DNA of 64,000 bases from Sclerodactyla briareus (lineage: Eukaryota > Echinodermata > Holothuroidea > Dendrochirotida > Sclerodactylidae): contig JAODTK010001799.1 of the NCBI GenBank assembly GCA_026419785.1, positions 62,001 to 126,000 on the forward strand, in the 5' to 3' direction. Below the pieces are notes generated by a model. The model searched no databases and was not told where the DNA came from. It worked only from the letters and a program-made list of their open reading frames with translations. Shown in pieces: positions 1 through 13,152 of this stretch. Position 1 is the stretch's first letter; the number at the start of each line of letters is the position of its first letter. The translations under genes were made by a program, and so were the position numbers.

Positions 1-2904
1 CAAACTAAAAAGTCTCACAGCATTGCTCTTAATCTCTAGTGATTTTTGGAGTGGCGAGGGGAATTTTTTCGAAAGTCCTGGGTTCTCTCAATTTTTCAGA
101 AGATTCACTAGATGTTGAGGACTGGAACTTAATGGGCCTAAGGGTTTCAGTTTTATAACAGGTATGCCTACAACATAAAGACAACATAGTTGCGCAAATA
201 TAATTCAGAGTATGAATGGAAATTGAAATGAAATACAGAAACAAGAAAAAAACTATACTTCGGCCTATTTTAAAATTTACCAGAGATGTAGTACGATTTT
301 TAAGTAACGGAACCAGTTAAGGCACACACCTGAGAAGTCATTTCTTTAAATGCTGCTCGTTTGGTATAACATCCATGTGTTTGTAATAGTTAGGGATTAT
401 ATTAGGGATAGGTTCACAATAAGGAAATTCTTGTCCAGTAGTGCGCATCCGCCCAGAATGAAAATGGCCGAATAGGCGAATAGTTTAGTATTCGAATTAC
501 GTAACATTAGGTACCGAACCGTAGGCCTTTGAAAAATGACAATGGTCGATGATCGAGAATTCTCGCCCAACCGAACTTTACCGATTACTCGATGTACCTG
601 ACAGCCGATCCGATTCTACCTGTTAGATGAGAATCCGAACACGCCCTCTCCTAAATACTGACTCAAACCTTTTGGTTCCAAGCCCAATCACCGGACCCAG
701 ACCACGCTGGCTCAACTGCACAAAGTGGTAAAACAGGTTTTCCGTTGTAATTGTGCAAAAAATACCTAAAATGTGTGTTCCGGGAGAAAAGACAAACTTG
801 GTGCGAATTCTACGTTGATACGACACTGGGCATGTGAGGTCGCGGTGGTTTCAAATAATGCAATAAGATAATAAAGATGGATAAAGTCATTATAATAGTG
901 GTATAGAAACCATTATTTCATAATGAAGTCTCAAATTCTGGAACAAGGACTCAAAATTTTCTATAGTCGAAATATTTGGAGGCTGAGTGGTTCCCTTAAA
1001 ATTGGGCACAAATTATAGAATATAGGATTTTTCTAGCGAAAAAGAAATTCCCAGTTTGGGCCAAATCTTCAATATCAGCGATTTTTTAAACAGGGTCGTT
1101 TGGAAATTACAATAGCTAAATAGTTTAGAAGTTTGGAACAAGGTGAAAGAGGTCAGCGATGAGACCATGCAACTCCGTGGTTTGCCATTTCGTTTATATG
1201 GGAGCGGGACACGTGACAAATGAGACAAGAGCTGTACTGCGTTAAAATAATGTAGGCTAATTACGCTGTGTGCATATCCTATATCATGCCGGATAAAAGG
1301 AATGCAGAAAGAAAGAGAAACTCATATTTTTTCAGTTTTTGAAATTGACGAGGTGTTCGGTTCGATGGTGGCTCTGCGTGATAGACTCCATAGTCTTGAA
1401 GGCATCATTTGACACGCGCATGCTATATACTGAGTACTAATTACGCGTATACCGATCTCATTATCTCAGCATCTAGAGGAGACCCGCGGGTTGAAAGTCA
1501 CAAAAATCTGTTTATGTGTATTCGTGTGTGTGTGTGTGTTTTTATAACTAACTTATGTATTGATGATGGGCCTATGTCAGACAGAAATATGCCTCCAAAT
1601 AATACACCATGCATTGATAGGGACTAGTTCTCAATACATGTGTATGTGCATAAGAACTTTAAGTTACGAAATCTGAGCCAATTATCTCAACAACAAAAAT
1701 TGTTGTGACATCTTGCCCAGTGCATGGGGCAGATTGTCACTCGGCATGAGGCTGGTTGTAACATGAAAGAAAACATTGTGAACTTGTTTGGGATGCCTCT
1801 CCCGTGGCATACCGTATGTTACGAAGTCTACTAGAAGGTGTAGTCCGGGACATGTTCACATATTAATGGCAGTGTGTTTCACATCCAATATCATTTTTTA
1901 ATCCGATATAGCAGGGCAAATCTGTGTTTTCGAGGCGGTAAATTTGTAGTTCGAGTTTTCGTGTCGGGTGAATGAGGTTGTCATAGAATGTAATAACTCA
2001 CTGCTTTCCTTATTCATTCGTATACTTTTTGCGCTATGGCAGTTGTGACAGCCGGCCCTAGTGACTCTCATCCCCGCTTTTTCCCTCCTAACCAATCTCC
2101 CAACCCCCCCCCCCCCCACATGATAACACTGACGTCACTTTGTTCCCATTATGTATTACATGTATTTACAATGATACGTCAGAATTTGACGATGTCGGTG
2201 TTTGCCCGTGCGTCACCACCCACGAGGTCTGTAATTCGAGTTGAGGAAATCTTTGCACAGGTTCACAAACACGGAGATGTTCGTTTATTCTTCGAGTAGC
2301 ACCGCGCAAAAGTTGCCCCCTAACGACGTCATTTTATGGGTTTCATCCTCAAATTGAAGAGAAACGAAGGGAAATAACAACCTGTCACTGTCACAGTGAT
2401 GATGCCAAGCTTAATAACCTGATAGCTACACGAAGTCACGGATAGAGCTCGGCAACTCTCCTCGACAGTAATATTTAATTTGGCTGGAATTTAGATAATC
2501 TTGCCGCCAAATTGCGTGGGCGGGTGTGGCACTGAAAAGCTTTCCGTAATTGTCAGATTTGTATAAGGTCATATTACAAATTGAACGGTAATCGGAATAG
2601 AGTCGTAAAATTTTTGGTCTGCAGACTTTTCTCCTGACGTACTTTGCGAGTGAACTCTTCAACTCTTTCAGTCATTATAATCAAAAGTTAAAACCCCCGA
2701 TCGTATTTTACCAATAAGCAACGAAGGAAACACACGTTCGTTTGGATAGTTTTTGCTGTTGCGAATTTTGTTTATCCACCTCGTGGTGAACAGTGTTTTT
2801 TTTTCTCGGATTATTGAAAATACAAGCAGCCTCGGACCGGCTCTTTGCATATAGAGAAAAAATCATATGCATATGGACCTTTCTCTCTATGCAAATGAAC
2901 AAAT
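1..2904. other. Non-coding stretch, nothing recognised
   Basis: AT-rich sequence with a short GT run (about 1527-1540) and a C run (about 2105-2117). All open frames are short and carry no recognisable domain. Confidence 0.6.
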
Positions 2905-3685
2905 TAGCATGTGGTCCTGATGATGTCTCCCATACACTATAAAAATGTGCTTACTTTTCAGCTTCAACTACACCGTTCTTAGCGACCATCTGCCAAAATC
3001 TGTTAGTTAAAATCGGTCAACTACTTGCAGATTGGAAAACTACTTCCCTTTCCCTTGAAAAAAACAGCCCTATGCGGGCCCGGATATTACAGACATACTC
3101 ATTAACTTCAATCCCATGCAAGATGTTTTAACCTATTTTTTTAAACCGCATCCACAACTGTAATGCTTAGTGTTACCCCCGCTTCAGCCCCTGCACAAAT
3201 GTTCAGCAATGGTTTTTTAGGGAACAGTACTCCTGTGAAACACTACTGGCTATAACCTGAAAACTATCAATGATTTAACTAAAAGCATGGACTGCAAGGC
3301 TCAGGACAGATGTTGTGTTCACCGATTTTAGTGAAGCTTCCGTCAAGGTTCCACACGAACAACTCGCTCATACCCTTCGTCACTACGACATTTCTTAGTC
3401 CAGTCCACGTGGATAATATTTTTTGAACGATCGTTCCCAGTGCGTTACCATATACGGTGCGAAACCATCTCTTGGATTTGCTCATCAGGGGTCTCGCAAG
3501 GTTCCGTGCTGGGGCCATCGCTGCTCCCGAAATACGTCAGTGACCTTTTTACCATTATAGCATCCACTATCAGTATGTTTGCTGATGATTGCATTACCCA
3601 TCGAACCATCAATAGCATTCCTGACAGTTTACACACTCCAGCATGCAAGACCTGGATATTTGATTTTTCCTGAAGTAAGAGTCTA
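2905..3685 (+). pseudogene. Decayed LINE reverse transcriptase fragment (CR1/Jockey-like)
   Basis: Broken reading frames together show an ordered set of non-LTR reverse-transcriptase motifs: a CGPDDVS-like segment, LADWKTTSL, an ILQTYSLTSIPCK segment (the NYRPISLTS region), TDFSEASVKVPHEQL, SGVSQGSVLGP and FADDC, the last being the catalytic x-x-DD box at about 3578-3589. Several stops and frameshifts separate them. Only a central RT piece survives, with no endonuclease domain. Confidence 0.85.
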
Positions 3686-4436
3686 GGCAGATCGATCTGA
3701 ATATATCAAATGTAGGTCAATAGTTGTTGCCATGAGAGTCAAGTTGTCCTATCCAATATGCTATTGACAATATACTTCTTTGACTGATGAAATAGCATTA
3801 GCTCCTTTGAATCAACTCATATGCACAGTTTGTGAAGTCCACAAGATTCTTAAGAAGTCGATCTGATCCGTATACATCTTTATGACTGTTATACCAGAAC
3901 GAACGGCGTTACTCATAAGTTACTGGTTCGTTGCTGTTTTGATCCTCGGTTTGAGATCCTACTAACCTTGTAACATAAGCTCTGGAATAGTCGCGCAACA
4001 CTTCACTTTTCCAGATTTGTTCATCAGCGTTACGAAGTTCTTGTAACATCTTATCTGGCCTCCTTTATAGGAGAGAGGGTGTGGATCACGGATCACGCCG
4101 TTCCGTAAACGTCCACTAACCACATACTGGTTTCACCGGTTCCTGGTTTCGTCGACTAATTATCGCACACGACGTTATCAGTCGAAGGAACATATTATCA
4201 GTCTATAGATAAATGGCTGTTGATACCTTGAGGTGGTCCTCTGGGCCAAGAACCATTCCAAATAGGAATGCTTCTAATTTTACTATGCGGATAAAGTGGT
4301 CCCGTGGTGTAATCTCTCCATACTACATCAACTCAACTCTTTGGTGCAGCTCAGCCTTGCCGTGTTGCTGTCCCCTATGCAGTGAGTGATAACCACTAGC
4401 TATTGTCTGCATAGTACAAGACAAAACAGAGATACT

Positions 4437-4541
4437 GACAGACACACAGACACACAGACGACAAACCAGCCTCATCACACGCACACCACACACAGCGCAC
4501 GCACGCACGCACGCACGCACGCACACGTCACGCACGCACAC
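4437..4541 (+). repeat. (ACAC)/(GCAC) microsatellite
   Basis: ACACAGAC units pass into a pure CACG run at about 4497-4524. Confidence 0.85.
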
Positions 4542-5880
4542 TGTTTTTTAACTGTTTCTGCAGCTGTTTAAAGGATCTGCTCGGATTTGAAATTAAATTT
4601 CGGAATGGGTCTATAATGCTCCGCCACTCAGACATGTGGTAAATTTCTAATCGTAAATGTATTATTCAGCAGGTGTCTTTCGCTGAACATATTTAGAGTA
4701 TACAGGCAGACGGGTATATTCCATTTATCGCTATTTTGGGAAAGTCGGTAATTTGGAACAAAATAAGGTTGCCCTTAGCAACGCGAGTATAGAACATTTT
4801 CCGCAGGCCACAAGGAAACTACGAGACTTCTCTCTTCCTTGTTCAGAAGGGAATAGTCACAAAATGACGGAGAAATTGGATGTTCCACTCCGCTTAATTG
4901 TCATCCTATATAGACGCGTTATATATGAGAGTGACGGCAAAATACTGTTTAGTAAGGTGATCAATCCAAAAACTCTGTGTATTGAAATTTCTCTCGAAAT
5001 GAACAAAAATTTCACAGGACTCTTCATTTGACAGGCTGTCCCTAACGGGTGTTGAATTGTAGGCTATTTGATGCGAATGATGGAACTGCTCTAGGCCAAA
5101 GTTTTTGGAAAGTCCATGGAAGTTCCAAGAATTGGATTTGAATATCGAAATATAATCAATATTTGAATCACTGGTTGAAAATTGTGAGCAATCGCATATA
5201 AGCCCAGAAATACACTAAACATTTTTCTATTGTTAAAAACCAATTTACCGTTTGTTGAGCTCAATGAGAAGTGAGGTTAGTGGAGGTAACAGACATAAAT
5301 ATCAGCTAAATCCCTCAAATCGAAAAGGTTCTGAAACGGGCACTTTCTCGAGTGACAAAAAAAGTCGAAAGAAAAATCGGACACCCACTGAGTAAATAAC
5401 AGAAGTTAGAAGAGGGCTATATAGCACAACGGATCGGTTCCACAAATATCAAACCGTGTCCACGGTGTCTCCTATATCAATGTGGCCACGATGACCCTAA
5501 CGACAGATTGGTTATTTTGATTCCTGTATGGGAAAATCGGATAGACGGGAAAAATTATGTGGTGGACGCTGGCTTATTAAAACAAAAACTGATCGTCCCG
5601 AGTATTTTCCCTTTTCTTTCAATTTCGAGGCTGCTGGCCCAGCCGGGCTGTATTCTCTGATTCCCCTTCATTTGATATTTACCAGCTGCGAGCTACATGT
5701 AAAAATAGGTGGAGTTAAAAGCCCCAAAACGTCGTGACGTCACTGAAATGTGAATAGCCGGTCTACAACGATATTGTGTTACGATCTGATTCTTTCCGTG
5801 TATGCCGCACAAGTCATTTTATCACTTCGGATACGTACGGCTCAAACACCCTGTCAAAACGATAGAGGGGGGGCCCTATA

Positions 5881-5903
5881 GAAAAAAAAAAAAAAAAAAA
5901 AAA
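5881..5903 (+). repeat. Poly-A run
   Basis: About 23 A residues, with no adjoining element recognised. Confidence 0.85.
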
Positions 5904-7159
5904 GTTAATATTTTTTAAACCTTCCAGATGTAGAATCAGTAGAATAGCCTTACCGTATGTTTCGGTAATCACATTTTCTACTCGTCGTTGAGCTAAACGA
6001 TTCATTTTTCCGTTGAATAATTGATCATTTTTCGATATGACGTCACTAACGAACGTAGTTCATTTCGAAAAATTTCAAAAAAATTCAAAACATTCCCTTT
6101 TGAGAATGTATTGTGGATACATACTAGTTGTTATGGGACATTCATGACATTCATTACCACATTTCGGACCCACGTATGCCTTGTTCAACCTTTCAAATTT
6201 GAAAAGATCGTGCAGCCGAACAATGGCAAATTGTTATAGTGTGATTGGCCAGTTTACCCTCTTTATTAGGGCCAGCGATAGACGAATGTTTCTAAGATGT
6301 TTCAGAGGATCTGCTTGGGTTTGAAATAAATCTTCTGACTGGGTCGCGAGTCTCCGTCTCCCAATCTCCGTAAATCTTCGATGAGCATCCAAAGGTCGAT
6401 GGGCTTTGCGTTGATCCGATGTGTATTATCCAATGTTTTAGGCTGCTCTTCGAAAATGTCATTTAGGAGCGATCACGACATCTGCATGCCAGCAGACTGC
6501 GGAAGTAAATCGAAATCGAATACGAACAAAGCTCGTCTGTCAACTCATATTGTCCATTGTAATGTATGTGTGTTTGTGTGCGCGCATGCTCGTGAATATA
6601 TCTATGGCTTACATGCGTATATATTTGGTGTGCATGCGAGTATGCCAATTGATTACCGAGATTACTGTCACGGTGATCAGAACGAATTTTAACTTCTTCC
6701 AGCTGTTCAGTCAATCCGTCTATTTTCCTCGTTTCTCAGGCATTGCTCAATGATCCCATTTCACAGACGATGTTGAGAACGAGGTTCGAGGTTCAGCCCA
6801 TTTTTACACACCCCTCAAACTTCTGCGCGCGTTTACCCCAAATTTCTGCGCGCGTTCGAGTTTAGACCACAATGTATTAGTTCTTCAGAATACACTCCCT
6901 CCCCCCCCCCCCCCGCCTTAGCCTTATTATGGAGGAGTTGCTTTTTTCACACCGTCGACGTGATTTGATATCATTATAAATGTGTATATCAGGTTACTTA
7001 TCTTTTGCTTGGAATGAATGAATTCATTTCCGGAAATGTTGCCGTTAAAGGAAAGCGATCCATTATCGACTGCGGTCGATTCAGAAGTTTGGAAATGATC
7101 ATTGTAAAATCACATAACTTGCAAGTGGAGCAAGTGGGATGAATTGAGGCATCAAAAAA

Positions 7160-7775
7160 AACAATTAAATATACAATTATTTATTAAGCGTTTTGCACTG
7201 CCTCAAAGCGCTGTACAAGAACACCCATGAACCTAATAATATACAGTAAACAGGTGGATTCAGTTTATGTTTGAAAGTCTCAGTGGTTGTGGTGTTACGC
7301 AAGACGTCGGGTAGATTGTTCCACAGAGTTGGTCCTATCCAGGAGAATTGACGTTCACCATAGGTCTTCCTGCGGATCTTTGTGGGCGTATACCGCTCTT
7401 GAGATGAATGAGCGTAGTCGTCTTGCCGGCTGATGTAGGTTGACAAGGTCTGTTAGATGGGTGGGTGCCCGGCCCTTGGAGATATTAAACATGAGGACGA
7501 GGATCTTGAACTCAACACGAGCACGGACTGGAAGCCAATGTAGCGCTCCAAGGACAGATGTAATGTGTGATCTAGGAGGACTGCGCGTGACAATTCTGGC
7601 TGCATCATTCTGGATACGTTGAATTGATGTAATACTGGAGGATGGGAGACCATGCAATAAACTGTTACAGAAGTCAATCCGAGATGAAAACAAATGCATG
7701 AGATATTTTTGCAAGCACAGTCATAATCAACAGATTTACGTATTTTACCAATTTGGTGAACTCTAACCACCCAGA
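7160..7775 (-). pseudogene. 3' end of an L2/CR1-type LINE (C-terminal ORF2 and 3' tail)
   Basis: On the minus strand a 119-codon frame (7355-7714) reads SSRIDFCNSLLHGLP, IQRIQNDAARIVTR, HITSVLGALHWLPVRARVEFK and a PTHLTDLV segment, the typical C-terminal region of L2/CR1 polymerases. A frame change then leads to RQFSWIGPTLWNNLPDVLR, its usual ending. The strand runs on into a GCGCTTTGAG-type 3' tail near 7.17-7.22 kb, common in L2-like elements. The copy is 5' truncated, as is usual, and frame-broken. Confidence 0.85.
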
Positions 7776-7928
7776 TCTTCGGAGGTTGCCCGTGTATGTC
7801 ATGATCGCTGATTCCATTCTTACTCGTACGTAAATAGTATCCTATCTAGTATATTTGTGAGGCAGAAATCCAGGATTGAATTTCCGAAAGTTAAGAATTT
7901 GGCATCACCTCCAGTAGCATCTTGCTTT

Positions 7929-8163
7929 AAAGTACAATGGTCATTGCAACAGATCATCTTCAAACTGGCACAGATGAAGAGAGAGAAATTGTCCGAAACC
8001 CCACAACCAAAATTTGGCGATTCTAGCATGTTCCCTTGTCGAGTTATTTATTTCATCCAAATGAATTTCATCCTAACTGAAGACGTCACCAGGGTAACGA
8101 AGCAAAGGTGGTCGCCCATTCACTTTACACAGTAAATGTTGGTATTTTTCACCATTATAGCAG
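7929..8163 (+). mobile_element. Half copy of the foldback MITE
   Basis: It starts with the terminal motif AAAGTACAATGGTCATTG and follows, with substitutions, one arm of the element seen at 39568-40063 (as reverse complement): CCAAAATTTGGCGATTCTAG, ATGTT[CG]CC, GACGTCACC, then GGTCGCCCATT and ACACAGTAAATGTTG before TTTTTCACC. The opposite arm is not recognisable. Confidence 0.65.
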
Positions 8164-8867
8164 GAATATTAGTTATTATCATAAATGAAATTATGAAGTA
8201 TTCTTTCATATCTTGTGAAACAAATTTGTAAGGTTTCCATCATATCCCATAGTTCGTTCTTTTGTCACTAGGTTGGTAAAAAAATACATGTTTTGGATGG
8301 ATTCTGTATACACAGGGTCTCGGTTATTATCGTGACGTCACGGGGCACATTGCGCAATAGCAGAATTGTCTCCTTTCACACTCGAATCGGCCGACATCTT
8401 TATGAAGTTTGGGTTTCCAAATGATTACTAGAGAAGGACACCAAAGAAACAGATAGTTCGGTTACAGACCATTGTTACTTTAAGTGGTACGATTACAGTT
8501 AATAAAGGGATTATTGCACCGAATAATATCCGAAATATCGAAATCACCACATGAAAAAATAAAGACTGTTTAGTCTGTGATAGGAAGCACCACTGCCTAA
8601 ATGGTCGATAAGAGGCACTAATGCAAATTGGGGGACTACATGTTGTCCACTTGGCCAGGGACCAGCTCATTGTCGCTCCAGGAGGATATACTACCTACCA
8701 TTAGGGTATTCCTCACTACGATGAAAGTGCAACATGACTTGTCACACAGTCTATATATTAGATAAGTATCTGACGCAGCGATACTCTCTTTGAATGGTGG
8801 ATGACATCAGACTGTATTTGTGTGGAGGTATATAGTCAGGTGTTGTCGTGCGTTCCTATCCTAATTT

Positions 8868-9240
8868 CAGTCCGAGTGGTTGGCACCAGTTGGTAGAACG
8901 ATTTCCCCCCGCGGGAGGTGGGGTTCGTTGATTCACAGGACGGTCTGGGTTTGTGTTTCATACCAACAAGAATTTAAAAATGTTACCTGTTACCTTCTCG
9001 CTAAACGCTCAGCACAAGGGAATGGACCGGGGGGTGTAGGCCAAAATTGGCCATTTGCCGTCTGCCCCCCACCCCCACAATAAGGTACCACCAAAGCGGC
9101 ATTGCCTCATTCTGTGTATCTGGTGAGGGATTCGCAGCTGGAAAATAGGTGCAGTATCAGGTCTGCACCCTTGCTGGGCATTGAATATGTCCGATCCTCT
9201 GCTCAGCAAGTACACCATAAAAAATATAAAAATCCGACCG
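8868..9240 (+). mobile_element. tRNA-derived SINE, family B, copy 1
   Basis: It begins with an A-box-like GAGTGGTTGGCACC. The body holds TTCTCGCTAAACGCTCAGCA, then a C-rich tract, GGCATTGCCTCATTC, TGGTGAGGGATTCGCAGCTG and AGGTCTGCA, in the same order as the copy at 51.69-52.05 kb. It ends in an A-rich tail (ACCATAAAAAATATAAAA). Confidence 0.7.
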
Positions 9241-12200
9241 ACAATAATAATTTGCATAAGTTCAAATATTGATGGGTGAACAGCCCTGATCAGAAATTGC
9301 GGTTCCTCAAATAACTTCATGGAAAAATATTACAACAGTGTTGGTTGCGTGATTTTTCCTTCATCATGACAGATCTGTTCGTAAAGAACAACAAGACAGT
9401 AGGCTGCCACGGATATTGTTTACGTACATTCGATTTTTATTTTAACTGTGACATTCTGGTGACAACTATTAGCCAGATCTTTTCGAGACTGATACACCGT
9501 CGACTACTGGCGGTTTTCTATGCTCATTCACTTTCAATTACTTTTGACCGCATTTAAATTTACCAAGAGGACAGTAGCGTATCTAGTAATCTGAAAAAGA
9601 TTTATGAGAGGATGTTTTGTTTAATAAAGAAATTCCCTCACGAAAAGTGTTACGGATTTTTACGCTTGTTTACTCTCGATCGATGTATTGAAACCGTATC
9701 TTTCCCTTCTCTCTTTATTTGATGAGAAGAAAAAAACACCCGCCTCGGTGGCAATCCCAGCACTCGACGTAACACCTTCCATTTCCGTTTCTCCCGAAAT
9801 TTATTGATTCCTTTTTATATTCGCGTCCATTTTGCCTGGTAGCGCCACAAGAGTAGTCTCGGGATCACTCGACAGGAATAATAAAATTTTCAAGTTACAA
9901 AAACAACCCCGAAGCGATGCGGCGATGTGTCGGTGTTCTTTACCGTCACCCTTAACACAACCGTGCACCCAGGTCAGCATTCCTTACTGTCCTTTATATC
10001 CGCCGCCATCTTGGATGCGGTCGCGAGACGGCTACAACCTATCTACTGGCTCCGAATCTCAATTGTGCTCGAGTGTTCGGACGTTAAACATGGGTCTATT
10101 CTGTTATATTACTATTTGGTTAGGCGTCATCTTACATCTCAATTAAGGCTCATTTGGCGTTCCGAAAGCGGTAATTGAACTTGTGATACCGGTGGGCCGT
10201 ATCGCTAAAGATAGCAACAGGAGTCTCGGTACGGGTATAATTGTTGAAATGGTCCTCGGGGCATAAATACGATCCCAAGTGACTATCGAATCCCGAAGAA
10301 ACCATTTCCAAATCGACTTTAGTGTAATATTTTTTGTACCCGTAGGCCTATAAATTAAAAAAGAACATCCAGAATCTGAAGTGGGAAAATCATGAAAACT
10401 GGTAGATACGAGGTATTCTTGGAGTGGCCCCTGGTCCGGGTCTTGCTTCCGTGTGACGTTGGCGTTGCCATGAGGGGTAAGGGGATGGGGGTGGGGGACA
10501 AAGGCCAAGCTCACAATCGTATTCTGGACAAAGCACATAAAACCCAGGCCTATAAACGCATTGCATACACCCAGGCTGAGAGTCTTATCACCTTGGGCCT
10601 TTATATTTTTTCTTTTACTCATTCCCCAAATTTCAAATGTTGAAAATACATAAAATGAGAAGTGCCGCACATTCCCGAATATTGCATCGAGAGTAGGCTA
10701 ACCTAAAAAAAAGTACAAGAGGAATAGACCTCTCTTTCATAGCCCTGCAACCAAGTTTCTTAGCTTAATACCGGCAAGTTGCAGCTGTTTAGTGGACCGA
10801 AGATTTCGCGGGTCTCGATACGATGCAATACACCCACTGAGGGAAAGGGCACGTGCCCTCCAAAAAGTGTGGAACTGCGATAAAATTCAGACATTTTCTT
10901 CTTTTCTCCAAATCGGGAGCGTCTGTTACGGCAGTTAACAGACAGACCTGATATTTCTCTCATCGATAATAACTGCAGTTACTAAATAACGCAACAGGTT
11001 TGACAGGGATATGGATTATATACATAGCTCCATGGGAGCAGACAATTGCGCGAATTTGAAGAATAAAAAAGCGATGCATGCATATCATACAAAACACAGG
11101 ATGGGTGCGCGGAAAAGGGCACACAAAGCGCGATCATAATCACGAGTGAATTACGGTATAGTATCAGGCATGAACGGGAAGTCTCCGGGCTGCAATATCG
11201 TCGGGCGAAAATATCCAAAATGGTTGACTGGACATCGATTCATTTTTCGAGGGCGAATAGTCCTCAAATAAATATTCATTTAAACTGCCATGCAGGCAGC
11301 CGACTTCCTTCAATAGTTCTGACAAAAATAGATAAAATCTGAATTTGAGAAAAAAAAAAAGCATGCAGTGTATGAAAAACGTGATTGCGGGCCAATGCTT
11401 CTCCCAAAAGCCTAATTTTTTTTTTTTTTTTTGGAAAAGCTCAATGACGTTTTTGAATGAAAAATATTGTTAAATATGTGGAGGTATTAAGAACAAAAGT
11501 GAAAAAAGCCACGAGGAACCCATAAAGATTATCCCCGCTCCATGCAAGCCATGAGTTGGAGAGCAAAACAGTATTATCTTAATTGGCGCACGGTAGCAAG
11601 TTTTTTCCCCTCTTCGTCTTCTCCGTCGATTCAGGTGTAGCCCTGCTCCAATTCGTTCTCTCTTCTTCTCTTCGATTATTGTTCACTTCTTATTTGTATC
11701 TGAGAACCATGAAAAATTCAGGTGATTTCTTGAAGGGGAGGGGAGGGGATGCCATTACCGTTTTTTTTCTCTCCCTTTCTAGATTGGGAAACCAAGAAAA
11801 AATCAAAACTATTACTTAAAATTCATTTGCCTCAGGCTGAGCTTAGTGAGTGGGGTGTTCGCAAAGAGAACAGGTGTGGGCCAAATGAAACATGCCTTCG
11901 ATTTTTCTCCTTCTTCGTAGTATTTGGGAACCATAAAAAAGGCTCCTTAAAATCCAACCGCCTCCTGTTGCGCCAAGTGAGTGAGGTGTTTCCCAAAGCG
12001 AATAGGTATAAGGGGCGGGGAACGACTGAAAGTGAAATGACAACAACGTCAAAAAAAATCCTCAGCCTCCCCGCATTCGTCCGATCTATATTTATACCCC
12101 CCCTATAACTGTATATGCTAATGAAACATCTTGATTGTACTATAAGGCTACTTGAATTGCTACACTCTAACTGGATCTACCCACACCTCGAATGCATAAT

Positions 12201-13049
12201 GGGTTTTTTAGCCTGCCGGGTCTGCTGAAATCCTAAGTCTGACATCTCGATAAACAGACCCAGACCTATTCTCTAGTAGTATTGTGTCAGTTTTAATCCA
12301 TGAAGTCTCTTCATCAGCATACTTATCGGTCATTACACTGCAATGGGCTTTTATCCAATTTCCATAATCTGAGTTAGCAGCCTGCCTGGTACAATTAGAG
12401 GATCTGTCCCCGTAAAGCCGAATTTTCAACTATTCAATGGAGTGTATTTGCTTGTCAACGGATTATTAACTGCCTAGTGAGGCTTTGTGCAGATGCCGAA
12501 TCACTGCTTGGCGCCGATGTGTCGTTCTGATGCGCAAAGGCTGAAAGTGGACATCGACAGCTCCCCCCCCACAAAAACAAAAAAACGTGAGTTACCCTGA
12601 CTTACATTAGAGATGGGAAAGCTGCACTATTGTAAGTGGCCGATAACCATTGCACAGGTTAAGCTGATGGATTCAACGACCATTTTTTTTTCTGTCTGGC
12701 ATGATATAGCTACATCGATGCTTCAACTCTACGCTTAAAAAAATGTATATTGACGGATTGAACACTTTTTTCAAATGCTATTTTGCTATTACTTTCGGAA
12801 CGCGTTAAAAGGTTACACATGTACGTTTGAGAGTCCCTGCAATGTTTAATTGTTGAACATGTTTAAATGGTGTTTATTTTGTTAATATGTTTTAGGAGTG
12901 TAGTCGAATGCGTTCCAAAAATGGTGGCAGTTTAGAGGCGGCTAGGGGCTTAGAGAAACTGAGAGCTTCCTGAACCCTTTTTTGAATTGCGGTTTGCGTG
13001 GGAGTCGTGCAAAACTCAGAAAATTCTGAGCACTGTCGAGAAAAGAAGG
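9241..13049. other. Non-coding stretch
   Basis: It includes the longest open frame outside the gene region (175 codons, minus, 10143-10670), which shows no domain and is compatible with chance, and the 145-bp duplication. Nothing else was recognised. Confidence 0.5.
11760..12025 (+). repeat. Direct duplication, two units of about 145 bp
   Basis: TTGGGAAACCAAGAAAAAAT...GAGTGGGGTGTTCGCAAAGAG recurs as TTGGGAACCATAAAAAAGG...GAGTGAGGTGTTTCCCAAAGC. A weaker third trace begins near 11699 (GAGAACCATGAAAAATTCAG). Confidence 0.55.
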
Positions 13050-13152
13050 CGCAGTATCACACCGGGTGCTCACTCCACGATTCAATACGCCAGGGTTCCT
13101 AGATGAGCATTAGTTGGCTTCCTGAACCCGTAGAACCCAATCAAATCAAATG
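13050..13152 (+). mobile_element. SINE family C, 3' fragment
   Basis: Only the last 100 bp or so are clear: GGGTGCTCACTCCACGATTC, GGTTCCTAGATGAGCATTAG and TTGGCTTCCTGAACCCGTAG followed by AATCAAATCAAAT. The order and end match the other two family C copies. Confidence 0.65.

Larger units (their letters stand above)
3690..7159. other. Non-coding stretch between two LINE remnants
   Basis: It contains microsatellite and poly-A tracts and a small tandem (TTCTGCGCGCGTT, twice, at about 6820-6858), plus a C run near 6901. No gene was recognised. Confidence 0.55.

Noticed and set aside
10143..10670. 175-codon minus-strand open frame
   Set aside because: No domain, low-complexity Thr/Ser/Pro mix, no splice or start context. 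One frame of this length is expected by chance in 128 kb of both strands.
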